Positions 1 through 8,029 are shown, counted from the stretch's first letter. The stretch is 64,000 bases of DNA from Streptomyces sp. SID13726 (GCF_010548375.1 NZ_JAAGLY010000001.1:806001-870000); one strand, 5' to 3'. Notes: generated from the sequence alone by a model not told the origin. Numbers and translations are program-made.

Positions 1-268
1 TCGCCGCGGGCTCCTCGGTGCCGCCGATGTGCGCGGCGAACACCTCGGTGGCCGGGGCGGCGGGCTGCGCGGGCGCCTCCTCGACCGTCTCCCGGACACG
101 ATGGCCCGTCGGCGTGAGGAAGTGGTCGTGCGGCGGCCTGGGGTGCCGGAAGGCCAGCCCACGTCTGACCAACTGCGCCAGCTGAGCCTCGGTGCCCCTC
201 AGCCGCCCGGTGACGGGATCGGCGGCCTCGATGACCCGCCGCTGCGCTGCGGTGGGCGGTCGCGTCAC
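1..268 (-). CDS. Hypothetical protein, 3' end outside window
   Basis: A reading frame on the minus strand starts at a GTG (266-268) preceded by a good Shine-Dalgarno sequence (AGGAAGGAG, then CCCGCC). It runs out of the left edge after about 89 residues. The first 60 residues are basic and charged (TRPPTAAQRRVIEAAD near the start, then RRGLAFRHPRPPHDHF) and could form a small helical, winged-helix-like fold that ends in a TPTGHR strand turn. The next stretch is Pro/Ala/Glu rich. I do not recognise the family. The gene lies downstream of the phosphatase gene on the same strand, separated by 162 bases that contain a short tandem repeat. Confidence 0.6.
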   Translation of the reverse strand, partial: MTRPPTAAQRRVIEAADPVTGRLRGTEAQLAQLVRRGLAFRHPRPPHDHFLTPTGHRVRETVEEAPAQPAAPATEVFAAHIGGTEEPAA

Positions 269-362
269 GGCGGGCTCCTTCCTGGAGACGGGGTCACGGC
301 CGCCTCCGTCTTGAAGGCCGGCTGCCGGCCCCGTTCCTCCCGAAGGCAGGCAACGTCCCCGT

Positions 363-418
363 CCGTCGGCGACACAGCTCACCACCCCCTCCGTCGGCGA
401 GGCGGCTCACCGCCCCCT
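363..418. repeat. 28-bp tandem repeat, two copies
   Basis: Two adjacent imperfect 28-base units (363-390 and 391-418) share CCGTCGGCGA and GCTCACC followed by a C-rich tail. They lie between the phosphatase stop and the next minus-strand start. A further partial unit begins at 419. I see no hairpin or promoter function in it. Confidence 0.6.
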
Positions 419-430
419 CCGTTCCGAAGG

Positions 431-1030
431 CTACGACCCCGGTCTGACATTCCAGCCCGCGATCACCGGTCGCCCGTGCTCCGTGCCCAGTCGGCACAGC
501 GTCCCCGTGGCCAGCTGGAACAGTGCCCCGGCCGACGGGGGCAGGCCGAGGCGGCGGGCGGTGAGGACGCGCAGGAAGTGGCCGTGTGCCACCAGCACCA
601 CGCACCCCTCGGTGTTGGCGTGGGCCGCGTCCACCTTGGCCAGCATCCGGTCGGCCCGCTCCCCGACCTGCTCCGGGCTCTCCCCGGGGTGGTCGGGCGG
701 GCCCGGCGCGACCCCGTCCGTGAAGAGGAACCAGTCGGGCCGCTCCCGCTGGATCTCGACGGTCGTGACGCCCTCGTAGCCGCCGTAGTCCCACTCGCGC
801 AGATCGACGTCGACCCGCAGGTCGTGCAGCCCGATCAGCTCCGCGGTCTCCCGGGCCCGCTGGAGCGGGCTGACGAAGGCGGCGCCGATGCGGTGGGAGC
901 GGATCAGCGGCACCAGCCGGCGCGCCTCCTCCCGGCCGCGCTCGGTCAGCGGCACGTCCGTCCAGCCCGTGTGCCGTCCGGACCGCGACCACTCGGTCTC
1001 GCCGTGCCGGACCAGAAAGAGATCACCCAC
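431..1030 (-). CDS. Histidine phosphatase family protein (phosphoglycerate mutase-like)
   Basis: A 199-residue protein of the histidine phosphatase superfamily. The RHGE signature is at residues 8-11 with H9 as the phospho-acceptor. The second catalytic His is H149 in VAHGHFLR, and an acidic REWDYGGYEG stretch follows the core in the place used by cobalamin/broad-specificity phosphatases. It probably hydrolyses a small phosphorylated metabolite in the cytosol; the substrate cannot be told. I chose the GTG at 1030 (GGGAGAGG, eight bases upstream) over a longer frame to 1087 because the phosphatase fold begins with its first residues. It stands alone between unrelated minus-strand genes. Confidence 0.85.
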   Translation of the reverse strand: MGDLFLVRHGETEWSRSGRHTGWTDVPLTERGREEARRLVPLIRSHRIGAAFVSPLQRARETAELIGLHDLRVDVDLREWDYGGYEGVTTVEIQRERPDWFLFTDGVAPGPPDHPGESPEQVGERADRMLAKVDAAHANTEGCVVLVAHGHFLRVLTARRLGLPPSAGALFQLATGTLCRLGTEHGRPVIAGWNVRPGS

Positions 1031-1129
1031 GCGCGCGCCCTCTCCCGCTCGCTGCGAGCACCGTCTCGCCTGCGAGCACCGTGCCACACGGTCCCCGGGG
1101 CCCGCAGGGCGGACTGGGCCGGACAGCCC

Positions 1130-1522
1130 CTAGAACCCCGGCAGCGCCTGCACCGACTGCGCGAGCTGCCCGACCGCCAGCACCAGCGGGGGCACGGGCT
1201 GCACGAACTCGGTGAGCCGGGTCAGGGCCCGCCGCAGGACCGAGGGCTGCGGCTCGTCCTCGTCCAGTTCCTCACGCAGCCGGCGCAGCTCCCGCGTGGT
1301 GGCCTCGGGGTCGGCGAGCGCGGCCCGGTGCTCCGCCAGCAACCGCTCGACCTGCGTGAGGAGTTCGGCCGTACGCTCGGCGTCGGCCGGCTGGAAGGAG
1401 ACCGAGCCGGAGAACGCCCGGGCGTGGTCGCCGATGGCCTGGTTGCCGACGTAGTGGGTGCCACCGCTGATCATCAGGCCGTTGTTGACCGGAGGATCCT
1501 GTCGCCTGTCGTCACTGTCCAT
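1130..1522 (-). CDS. Small helical protein with N-terminal GNQAIG motif (DUF5955-like)
   Basis: 130 residues. Residues 13-36 hold a Gly/Asn-rich segment with core VGNQAIG (residues 25-31). The same segment type is found at the C-terminus of the membrane protein encoded 19 bases upstream, so the two genes form one unit. The remainder (about 45-130) is predicted helical, with a heptad-like ELLTQVERLLAEHRAAL stretch, a charged ELRRLREELDEDE stretch and a hydrophobic tail ending LPGF. That second part resembles the protein at 21338-21649 in spacing and hydrophobic pattern (ELRR..L, LRR.L..., a long hydrophobic helix, then V..L); I recall such proteins being called DUF5955, but this needs a profile search. 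No signal peptide or membrane segment. Possible partner or receiver protein of the upstream membrane protein. Confidence 0.7.
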   Translation of the reverse strand: MDSDDRRQDPPVNNGLMISGGTHYVGNQAIGDHARAFSGSVSFQPADAERTAELLTQVERLLAEHRAALADPEATTRELRRLREELDEDEPQPSVLRRALTRLTEFVQPVPPLVLAVGQLAQSVQALPGF

Positions 1523-1541
1523 GAGCCGCCTCCTGCCCGCG

Positions 1542-3863
1542 CTACTTGCCGGACCCGCCGACCGCGCCCAGGGCCGTCGCCCCGGACTGCTGCGGGACGT
1601 TCTGGTTGGCGGTCGCGCCCGAGCCGATCGCCTGGTTGCCGATGATGCTCATCCCGCCCTGCTGGATCAGGCCCTGGTTGAGGATGGTCTGCTGCTGGGC
1701 GCGGAAGTCGGTGGTGTCGTAGCCGCGCGCGTCGAGGAACTCGCGGATCGCGGCGAGGGTGTGCCGCTCCACCAGGGACGTGATCCGTACGGCGTCCACG
1801 ACCTGGAAGTAGTTCTGGTAGTCCGGGCTCAGGGCCAGCTCCCGGACGCTCAGCCGGGCGCCGAAGTCGTAGACCGGGTCCTGCTCCAGGGCTTTGAGCT
1901 CGTCCGCCATCCGCCTGCTGTGCCGCTCCTCGAAGCGGGCCTGGCGCAGCGCCCGGAACGGAGCGGCGTAGAAGGCGACGCCGGTGCGGGGGACGGCCTC
2001 CAGCAGCAGCCCCCGCCGGGCCTCGGCGGAGAGAGGCCCGCGCAGCCGGTCCACGACGTGGTAGTCGGCCCGGACCGGGCCGAGCACGTGGTTGCTGCAG
2101 TGCAGATGGAGCGTTCTGCCGGTGGTCGAGAAGTGCAGGAACACGCTCGGCACCACGTCCCCGCCCCACAGCGGCACATGGACCGCCAGATAGTGGCGGA
2201 CCGCGCCGGTCGGCTGCTCCATGATCCGCTCGATTTCCTCGGCGGACAGCCGGGCCGCCGGGGCGAGGCTGGTGGTCCTGATGAACCGGTCGTCGTCACC
2301 GATGCTGGTGCCGCTCGCGAAGACCCGGTCCTCGACGACGAGGGACCCGAGCGGCCGCGCCCCGTCCGCCGCCGCGTCGGCCGGCCCGCGCGCGGCGGTC
2401 GCCAGCAGCCGCGCGCGTACGTGGTCGACGAGCTCGGTGACCGTGAACGGCTCCGGCACGGCCGGGCGCGGGACCGCGCCCACCGGGTCGTCGGCGGGCA
2501 GCAGTGGCACCGCGATCGGCCACTGCGAGGCGGCCTCCGAGTAGCCGATGAAGGGCGTGTAGCCGCTGTACACCGTGACGTTGCCGTCCTGCGCCTCCCT
2601 GATGGCCGCCAGCCGCTCGGCCATCCACTTCCGCGGCGGCACGGTGGGACGCGGCTGCCGGGCGAACGCCTCGCGGGTCATGGTCGTGCGCAGCAGCCGG
2701 TCGACGTCGAGATCATGGCGTACGACGGTGGCGTACGCGTAGGCCACCGCCACGAAGGAGACGAGGGCGGCCGGCACCCCGGCCAGATAGGCGCCCAGCA
2801 CCCAGCTCACGAAGCCGGGGGTGGGCAGCGCCGAGACGACGACGCCGAACAGGAAGCCGAACGCGACCGTGACACCGGCCGCGATCCCGGCGCCCACCAG
2901 GACCCTGCCCTCGGGCTGGTGCCGGCCGCGGGTGGCCAGGCTGGGTCTGCCGTCGGCGCGCTGGGCGGCGGACAGGAGCAGCGCGGCGAACACCAGCCAC
3001 AGGGGCGCGAACACCGCCACGGCGGTGAAGGCCGCGGTCAGCCGCTGATCGCGGCGCAGCCGCATCTCCTGGGCCGTCAGACAGTGGCGGGCCACCGTCA
3101 CCAGGTCGACGTCGGGTGAGCCGGCCACGGCCGCGGCCTCGTCGGCCAGGAGGTCCTCCACCACCCGGTCGGCGAAGCCCTCGTCGACGTAGGCCGCGGC
3201 GCACAGATACCGGGTGACGTCACCCGGAGTGCTCCCGACCGGCATGTGGACCGGCGCGGACGTCATGCCGGGCCCTCCCTTGCTCCAGCGGCGCCGCCGC
3301 GCCGCCAGGGCGCCGGTGGACCTGGTGGTGGGTGTCGCGGGCAGACCGGTGGTCAGCAGCGCGAGCAGCGCGCCGACCGCCAGGCCGAAGATGAGGGCGC
3401 TGAGCAGCAGGTCCTTCAGCAGTTCGTCGGAGGGCGCCAGCAGCACGTCGGGGACGAATGCCTTCTGCATGCCCCACCACGACAGGTTGGCGACCGCCGA
3501 CACCAGCACGCCCACGGCGAGGCAGCGCGGCCAGGTGGCCGTCCCGCGGGCCTGCATCCGGGCCGCGAAGAAGGCGAGCCCCACGAGCAGCAGCAGCACG
3601 GCGAGGTCGTTGACGACCAGGGCGGAGGTGCTGCCGTAGCGGTCGGAGGAGAGCGACCAGGCGGGCAGGAACGCGGCCTCCAGGACCCGGCGCAGCAACT
3701 CCTCGTCGGTCCGCAGCTGCCGGTAGAACTCCTCCTCGTACACGTCCCACAGCGGTCCCTGGACCCATGGGCTGCCCGCGAGGACGACGGTCAGGACCAG
3801 GAGCGTGATCCGGCCGCGTAAGGCCGGGGGCGTGCCCGAAGCACGCCTGTTCGAGATCAACAA
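1542..3863 (-). CDS. Large multi-spanning membrane protein with C-terminal GNQAIG motif
   Basis: An unbroken 773-residue frame. Hydrophobic segments lie at about 18-36, 85-104, 115-133, 152-173, 279-301, 326-350 and 352-376. A soluble domain of about 330 residues (390-725) contains YSGYTPFIGYSE, a stretch I associate with Streptomyces membrane hypotheticals of unknown role. The tail (729-752) carries GLIQQGGMSIIGNQAIGSGA, which matches the N-terminal segment of the next gene. The start is doubtful: in this frame only TTG codons (3863, 3860) are available, and a strong internal ribosome binding site precedes an ATG at 3266. It may therefore be one protein, or two products from the same frame (a roughly 190-residue four-span protein and a 574-residue protein). 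Function unknown. Confidence 0.75.
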   Translation of the reverse strand: MLISNRRASGTPPALRGRITLLVLTVVLAGSPWVQGPLWDVYEEEFYRQLRTDEELLRRVLEAAFLPAWSLSSDRYGSTSALVVNDLAVLLLLVGLAFFAARMQARGTATWPRCLAVGVLVSAVANLSWWGMQKAFVPDVLLAPSDELLKDLLLSALIFGLAVGALLALLTTGLPATPTTRSTGALAARRRRWSKGGPGMTSAPVHMPVGSTPGDVTRYLCAAAYVDEGFADRVVEDLLADEAAAVAGSPDVDLVTVARHCLTAQEMRLRRDQRLTAAFTAVAVFAPLWLVFAALLLSAAQRADGRPSLATRGRHQPEGRVLVGAGIAAGVTVAFGFLFGVVVSALPTPGFVSWVLGAYLAGVPAALVSFVAVAYAYATVVRHDLDVDRLLRTTMTREAFARQPRPTVPPRKWMAERLAAIREAQDGNVTVYSGYTPFIGYSEAASQWPIAVPLLPADDPVGAVPRPAVPEPFTVTELVDHVRARLLATAARGPADAAADGARPLGSLVVEDRVFASGTSIGDDDRFIRTTSLAPAARLSAEEIERIMEQPTGAVRHYLAVHVPLWGGDVVPSVFLHFSTTGRTLHLHCSNHVLGPVRADYHVVDRLRGPLSAEARRGLLLEAVPRTGVAFYAAPFRALRQARFEERHSRRMADELKALEQDPVYDFGARLSVRELALSPDYQNYFQVVDAVRITSLVERHTLAAIREFLDARGYDTTDFRAQQQTILNQGLIQQGGMSIIGNQAIGSGATANQNVPQQSGATALGAVGGSGK
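3264..3281 (-). promoter_or_regulatory. Strong internal ribosome binding site and ATG inside the membrane protein frame
   Basis: On the minus strand AAGGGAGGG (3273-3281) stands six bases before an in-frame ATG (3264-3266). This is a better initiation site than anything at the 5' end of the frame. The protein from this ATG would start MTSAPVHMPV and lack the first four membrane spans. It suggests internal initiation or a gene fusion. Confidence 0.55.
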
Positions 3864-3957
3864 CCGGGACCCCCATCCCCCCGATCCCCCCGGATCAGTG
3901 GCCGCACTCTATGGCATCCCCGCTCTCGCCGACCGTGAATCCCATCCACACCACCCG

Positions 3958-5166
3958 CTACTGCCGATAGCCGCTCAGGAACCGGCCGATCCGCCCGATC
4001 GCCGCCTCCAGGTCCTCCGCGTGCGGCAGGGTGAGGATGCGGAAGTGGTCGGGGGAGGGCCAGTTGAAGCCGGTGCCCTGGACGACCTGGATCTTCTCGC
4101 GCAGCAGCAGGTCCAGGACGAACTTCTCGTCGTCGTGGATCTTGTGGACCTTGGGGTCGAGCCGGGGGAACGCGTACAGCGAGCCCTTCGGCTTCACGCA
4201 CGAGACGCCCGGGATCTCGTTGAGCTTCTCCCAGGCCACCGTGCGCTGTTCGTACAGGCGCCCGCCCGGGGCGGTGAGGTCGTGGATGGACTGGCGGCCG
4301 CCGAGCGCGGCCTGGATGGCGTACTGCGCGGGCGCGTTGGCGCACAGCCGCATGGAGGCCAGCATGGTCAGGCCCTCCAGGTAGTTCTTCGCGTGCTGCC
4401 TGGGTCCGGTGACCACCAGCCAGCCCGAGCGGAAGCCGGCCACGCGGTACGTCTTGGAGAGACCGCAGAAGGTCAGGACGACCAGGTCGGGGGCGAGGGC
4501 CGCGACCGAGTGGTGCACGGCGTCGTCGTAGAGGATCTGGTCGTAGATCTCGTCGGCGAAGACCATCAGGCCGTGCCGGCGGGCGAGGTCGAGGATGCCC
4601 TCGATGATCTCCTTGGGGTAGACCGCGCCGGTGGGGTTGTTCGGGTTGATGATGACGACGGCCTTGGTGCGGTCGGTGATCTTCGCGGCCATGTCGTCCA
4701 GGTCCGGGTACCAGTCGGCCTGTTCGTCGCAGAGGTAGTGGACCGCCTTGCCGCCGGCCAGCGTGGTGACCGCCGTCCAGAGGGGGAAGTCCGGGGCGGG
4801 GATGAGGATTTCGTCGCCGTCCTCGACCAGTGCCTGTACGGCCATGGAGATCAGCTCGGAGATGCCGTTGCCGAGGAACACGTCGTCGACGCCGACCTCC
4901 AGGCCCAGGGTCTGGTAGCGCTGGGCGACGGCCCGGCGGGCGGAGAGGATGCCGCGCGAGTCGGTGTAGCCGTGCGCCTGCGGGAGCATCCGGATCATGT
5001 CCTGGACGATCTCCTCCGGCGCCTCGAAGCCGAACAGCGCGGGGTTGCCGGTGTTGAGGCGCAGCACGCTGTGGCCCGCCTCCTCCAGTGCGTCGGCGTG
5101 CTCGATCACCGGGCCGCGGATCTCGTAACAGACCTCGCTGAGCTTGCTCGACTGCCGGAACTCCAT
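3958..5166 (-). CDS. alaA: Pyridoxal-phosphate aminotransferase, class I/II (AlaA-like)
   Basis: 402 residues, the usual length for fold-type I aminotransferases of the AlaA (alanine/glutamate-pyruvate) group. Visible landmarks are NTGNPALFGF (38-47), NPNNPTG (174-180), cofactor-binding D205 in FADEIYD, the Schiff-base lysine K238 in GLSKTYR, and the RSGW motif after it. It probably interconverts pyruvate plus glutamate and alanine plus 2-oxoglutarate in the cytosol. The ATG at 5166 opens directly on the conserved MEFRQSSKL start of this group. It is divergent from an HxlR-type regulator, with an 87-base intergenic region that carries a palindrome, which suggests control by that regulator. 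The AlaA assignment is by overall motif pattern; a related aspartate-type specificity is possible. Confidence 0.88.
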   Translation of the reverse strand: MEFRQSSKLSEVCYEIRGPVIEHADALEEAGHSVLRLNTGNPALFGFEAPEEIVQDMIRMLPQAHGYTDSRGILSARRAVAQRYQTLGLEVGVDDVFLGNGISELISMAVQALVEDGDEILIPAPDFPLWTAVTTLAGGKAVHYLCDEQADWYPDLDDMAAKITDRTKAVVIINPNNPTGAVYPKEIIEGILDLARRHGLMVFADEIYDQILYDDAVHHSVAALAPDLVVLTFCGLSKTYRVAGFRSGWLVVTGPRQHAKNYLEGLTMLASMRLCANAPAQYAIQAALGGRQSIHDLTAPGGRLYEQRTVAWEKLNEIPGVSCVKPKGSLYAFPRLDPKVHKIHDDEKFVLDLLLREKIQVVQGTGFNWPSPDHFRILTLPHAEDLEAAIGRIGRFLSGYRQ

Positions 5167-5196
5167 GCGCTGCCGCCTCTCCGGTTTCGGGTGTTG

Positions 5197-5246
5197 CTTG
5201 GTTTTACCAAGTAGCTGCTTGGAAAGTCCAACAACTTGTCTAGACT
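5197..5246 (+). promoter_or_regulatory. Divergent promoter region with palindrome and leaderless promoter for the HxlR gene
   Basis: A perfect inverted repeat CTTGGT-TTT-ACCAAG spans 5197-5211. Downstream, TTGGAA (5219-5224), a 16-base spacer and TAGACT (5241-5246) form a plausible promoter. It would start transcription almost at the ATG (5254), giving a leaderless mRNA. A second small palindrome, GTCTAGAC (5238-5245), overlaps the -10. The sites could serve autorepression by the HxlR protein and control of alaA. Confidence 0.55.
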
Positions 5247-5253
5247 GCGTCGC

Positions 5254-5880
5254 ATGTCACCTCGCCGAAGCTACGACCAGTACTGTTCCGCGGCCCGGGC
5301 GCTCGACGCGGTCGGCGACCGCTGGACGCTGCTGATCGTCCGGGAGCTCCTCGCCGGCCCGCGCCGCTACACCGATCTGCACGCCGACCTGCCCGGTGTG
5401 AGCACGGACGTACTCGCCTCACGGCTGAAGGACATGGAGCGCGACGGCCTGACGACCCGGCGCCGGCTGCCCCCGCCCGGCGCGGCCTACGTCTACGAAC
5501 TCACCGCCCGCGGACGCGAGTTGCTGCCCGTACTCCAGGCTCTCGGCACCTGGGGCGGACCCGAGCTCGGCGACCGGCGGCCCACCGACGCGGTACGCGC
5601 GCACTGGTCGGCGCTGCCCCTGCTGCGCTCCCTGGAGGGCGAGGGACTCGTCGAAGTACGCCTGGAGGAAGGCGACTTCCACCTGTACGTCGGCGCGCAG
5701 CACGGTCCCGCGTACGGCGACGGACCCGCCCCCGGCGAGCCCGACGCCCGGCTCGTCCTGGACGCCGGGACCTGCGGGGCCGTCGGCCGGGGGGAGCTGA
5801 GCCTGACGGACGCGGTGCGGGACGGGCGGGTCGAGGTGACCGGGGACGGGGCGATCGCCAAGGCGCTCAGGGAGGGGTGA
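5254..5880 (+). CDS. HxlR/winged-helix transcriptional regulator with C-terminal SCP2-like domain
   Basis: 208 residues. Residues 1-95 show the HxlR-type winged helix: YDQYCSAARALDAVGDRWTLLIVRELL, then PRRYTDLHADLPGVSTDVLASRLKDME as helix-turn-helix, and a basic wing (TTRRRLPPPG). Residues about 125-208 resemble the small sterol-carrier-like domain found behind some HxlR proteins (VEVRLEEGDFHLYVG, then a GEPDARLVLDAGT stretch); this may bind a hydrophobic effector. The ATG at 5254 fits the start of the fold and the promoter just upstream. It is divergent from alaA and closed by a strong hairpin at 5886. Ligand and targets are unknown. Confidence 0.85.
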   Translation: MSPRRSYDQYCSAARALDAVGDRWTLLIVRELLAGPRRYTDLHADLPGVSTDVLASRLKDMERDGLTTRRRLPPPGAAYVYELTARGRELLPVLQALGTWGGPELGDRRPTDAVRAHWSALPLLRSLEGEGLVEVRLEEGDFHLYVGAQHGPAYGDGPAPGEPDARLVLDAGTCGAVGRGELSLTDAVRDGRVEVTGDGAIAKALREG

Positions 5881-5885
5881 ACGCG

Positions 5886-5913
5886 AAGAAGGCCCGCCGG
5901 AGCGGGCCTTCTT
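5886..5913 (+). terminator. Strong hairpin terminator
   Basis: AAGAAGGCCCGC and GCGGGCCTTCTT form 12-bp perfect arms around a CGGA loop, five bases after the HxlR gene stop. The next gene is convergent, so it can serve both strands. Confidence 0.85.
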
Positions 5914-5936
5914 GACGGTGTGTCAGGGTGCGGGCA

Positions 5937-6752
5937 TCAGGCGCCCGGCGGCACCCGGGACGGCCGTCCCGAACCGCGTGTCAGCGCGTATCCGCCGACA
6001 CCGGCGAGCGCGGCCAGCGCCCCGCCGATCGCGGTCCACACCCAGCGGTCGGACCACCAGCCGGAGGACCAGCCGTCCTCGGGCTCGATCGCGGACAGCA
6101 CGGCGGAGGAGGAGTCCTCCGAACCGTCCTTCTCCGCCTCGGACCTGACCGCGATCCCCGGCACCAGCGGCTCGGCGAGCGAACCGTCCACCGCGGCCGA
6201 CCCGCCGATGTCCTTGGAGCCGACCCGCAGTTCGGCGCCGACCGGGAGGCCCAGGTCGGCGGTGCTGAGCCCGGTGACCGTCAGCCGGACGTAGTACGTG
6301 CCCGGCAGCGGGTCGTTGGCCCAGGTCTCCGACCAGGCGCGGACCGTGCGCAGCGTGCAGGCCAGCTCCACCTCGCGCGCGTCCGCGGCGGCGGTGCGGG
6401 TCTGGGCGCCGTACTGGCAGGACTGGCGGCGCCGCAGCCCGTCGTACACGTCGAGCTGCCAGGTCTCGGCGGCGTGGGTCTCCGGCAGCTTCACCGTGGC
6501 CTCGACGGTGGGCCGTTGACCGGCGTCCGCGGGGAACGACCAGTACAGGTAGTCACCCGTCGAGCCGCTCGCCGTGGCGGTCTGCCCCTGCTCGACCTCG
6601 GTCGCGGTACGGAACGACGTGCCCGCCAGGGTGGGCGCGTCACCGTCCGTCGAGGCCGAGTCCGAGGGGGTCGGCGAGGAGTCGGCCGCGGCCGGTGCGA
6701 CGGCCAGGCCCAGCAACAGCAGGGAAGCGCTCAACGCGCGTGTGATCCGCAT
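5937..6752 (-). CDS. Secreted protein with C-terminal membrane anchor, partner of the VWA protein
   Basis: 271 residues. Residues 1-24 are a signal peptide (MRITRALSASLLLLGLAVAPAAAD). A beta-rich extracytoplasmic domain follows, with DYLYWSFPADAGQ, a GTYYVRLTVTG strand and two cysteines (QSCQYG and ELACTL) that may form a disulphide. Near the end WTAIGGALAALAGVGGYAL (about 240-260) is a transmembrane helix followed by a basic tail. The ATG at 6752 overlaps the stop of the VWA gene by one base (TGATG), so the two are translationally coupled. The VWA protein has the same topology and a related beta domain, which suggests a membrane-bound complex outside the cell. Family not recognised. Confidence 0.82.
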   Translation of the reverse strand: MRITRALSASLLLLGLAVAPAAADSSPTPSDSASTDGDAPTLAGTSFRTATEVEQGQTATASGSTGDYLYWSFPADAGQRPTVEATVKLPETHAAETWQLDVYDGLRRRQSCQYGAQTRTAAADAREVELACTLRTVRAWSETWANDPLPGTYYVRLTVTGLSTADLGLPVGAELRVGSKDIGGSAAVDGSLAEPLVPGIAVRSEAEKDGSEDSSSAVLSAIEPEDGWSSGWWSDRWVWTAIGGALAALAGVGGYALTRGSGRPSRVPPGA

Positions 6753-8023
6753 CAGTTGGTCCTCCAGACCGCTACCCGCCAGCGCGACAGCCAGCCCCAC
6801 AGCAGACCGGCGACGAAGCCGGCGAGGATCAGCGCGCCGAGCAGCCACCAGCCGCGCCCGAGGCCGAACGAGGCCACGTCGCTCGCCTTCGACGGCCCGT
6901 CCACGACGTCCACCGTCAGCTCCAGCGGCAGACCCGGAGCGGTCTTCACCCCGGAGGCGGCCGAGAAGGAGTTGGTGACCTGGAGGCACACGGTCTCGGC
7001 CGGGGCGTCCTCGTCGTCGGAGTCGCTCTCGGCCTTCGGGTACCTGAGCCCCGTGGAGATCACGTCCGTACGGCCGTTGCCCGCCGCCTCGCCGCGCACG
7101 ATCTCCCGGCCGTGCACGGTGACCGCCCGCAGCAGCACCCCGTACGACGGGTTCACCGCCCGGTCGGCCCCCACGCTCACCGAAGTCCGCAGCTCCTGGC
7201 CGGGCTTGACGTCCACCCGGTACCAGCGCTGCTGGGTGAACTCCTCACGGTCGGTGTACAGCCCCGACTTCAGGGTGGGCGCCGTGGCGCAGGAGTCGGT
7301 GCCCTCGGTGGCCACCGGCGTCACCACCGGGTCGGCCGCCCGGTCCACCAACTGGTTGACCTTGTCGGTGAGTTCGGTGGTGTGCTCGACCGAGGTGTAG
7401 GTGCCCCCGGTGGCCTCCGCGATACAGCTGAGCTGCTTGCTCATCTTGGTGTTGGGGACCAGGCCGAGGGTGTCGATGGTCAGGTCGACGCCCTTCGCGG
7501 CGATCTCCCGGGCCACCTCGCACGGGTCCAGCGGCGCGCAGGTGTCCTCGCCGTCGGTGATCAGCACGATCCGCTTGGAGCCGTCGCCCGCGGCGAAGTC
7601 GCCGGCCGCCTTCAGCAGCGCCGGGCCGATCGGCGTCCAGCCGGTGGGGGAGAGGGTCGCCACCTGCGTCTTGGCCTCGGTGCGGTCCAGCGTGCTGACC
7701 GGGTAGAGCTGCGCGGTGTCCTTGCAGCCCGTCTTGCGGTCGTCGCCCGGGTAGTCGGCGCCGAGGGTCCGGATGCCGAGCTGGACCTCCTCGGGCGTCG
7801 CGTCCAGCACCTCGTTGAAGGCCTGCTTCGCCGCCGCCATCCGGGTGCCGCCGTCGATGTCCGCCGTCCGCATCGAGCCGCTCACGTCGAGGACGAGGTC
7901 GACCTGGGGTGCGGCCTGGCCGGTGGGTTCACCGGCGACCGCCGCGACCGGGAAGGCGATCCCGGCCGTCAGGGCGACGAGCAGGGCGCACACTCCTGCC
8001 GCCAGCCGTTTTCTTGTGATCAT
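6752..8023 (-). CDS. Exported von Willebrand factor A domain protein, membrane anchored
   Basis: 423 residues. Signal peptide 1-30 (RKRLAAGVCALLVALTAG). The VWA domain spans about 40-225, with MIDAS residues DVSGS (46-50), the TGWTPIGPAL threonine loop and the ITDGEDTC aspartate, so metal binding looks intact. A beta domain (about 235-385) follows, with QQRWYRVDVKPGQEL. A C-terminal transmembrane helix lies at 391-412 (WWLLGALILAGFVAGLLWGW) before a short basic tail. The gene starts 45 bases after the siderophore-synthetase stop, with its own promoter candidate at 8030-8059, and is coupled to the next gene by a TGATG overlap. It probably binds a protein ligand at the cell surface; the partner is unknown. 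Confidence 0.88.
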   Translation of the reverse strand: MITRKRLAAGVCALLVALTAGIAFPVAAVAGEPTGQAAPQVDLVLDVSGSMRTADIDGGTRMAAAKQAFNEVLDATPEEVQLGIRTLGADYPGDDRKTGCKDTAQLYPVSTLDRTEAKTQVATLSPTGWTPIGPALLKAAGDFAAGDGSKRIVLITDGEDTCAPLDPCEVAREIAAKGVDLTIDTLGLVPNTKMSKQLSCIAEATGGTYTSVEHTTELTDKVNQLVDRAADPVVTPVATEGTDSCATAPTLKSGLYTDREEFTQQRWYRVDVKPGQELRTSVSVGADRAVNPSYGVLLRAVTVHGREIVRGEAAGNGRTDVISTGLRYPKAESDSDDEDAPAETVCLQVTNSFSAASGVKTAPGLPLELTVDVVDGPSKASDVASFGLGRGWWLLGALILAGFVAGLLWGWLSRWRVAVWRTN

Positions 8024-8029
8024 CGCCGG

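Noticed and set aside
29..3119. Large plus-strand frames opposite the phosphatase and membrane-protein genes
   Set aside because: They lack recognisable domains and are rich in Arg/Pro/Gly as expected for antisense of GC-rich genes; the minus-strand frames carry the motifs.
3220..3876. Minus-strand frame starting at ATG 3876 with a G-rich leader
   Set aside because: It is in a different frame from the membrane protein; its product is Arg/Gly/Pro-rich without motifs. Its good start site nevertheless adds to doubt about the true start of the 1542-3863 gene.
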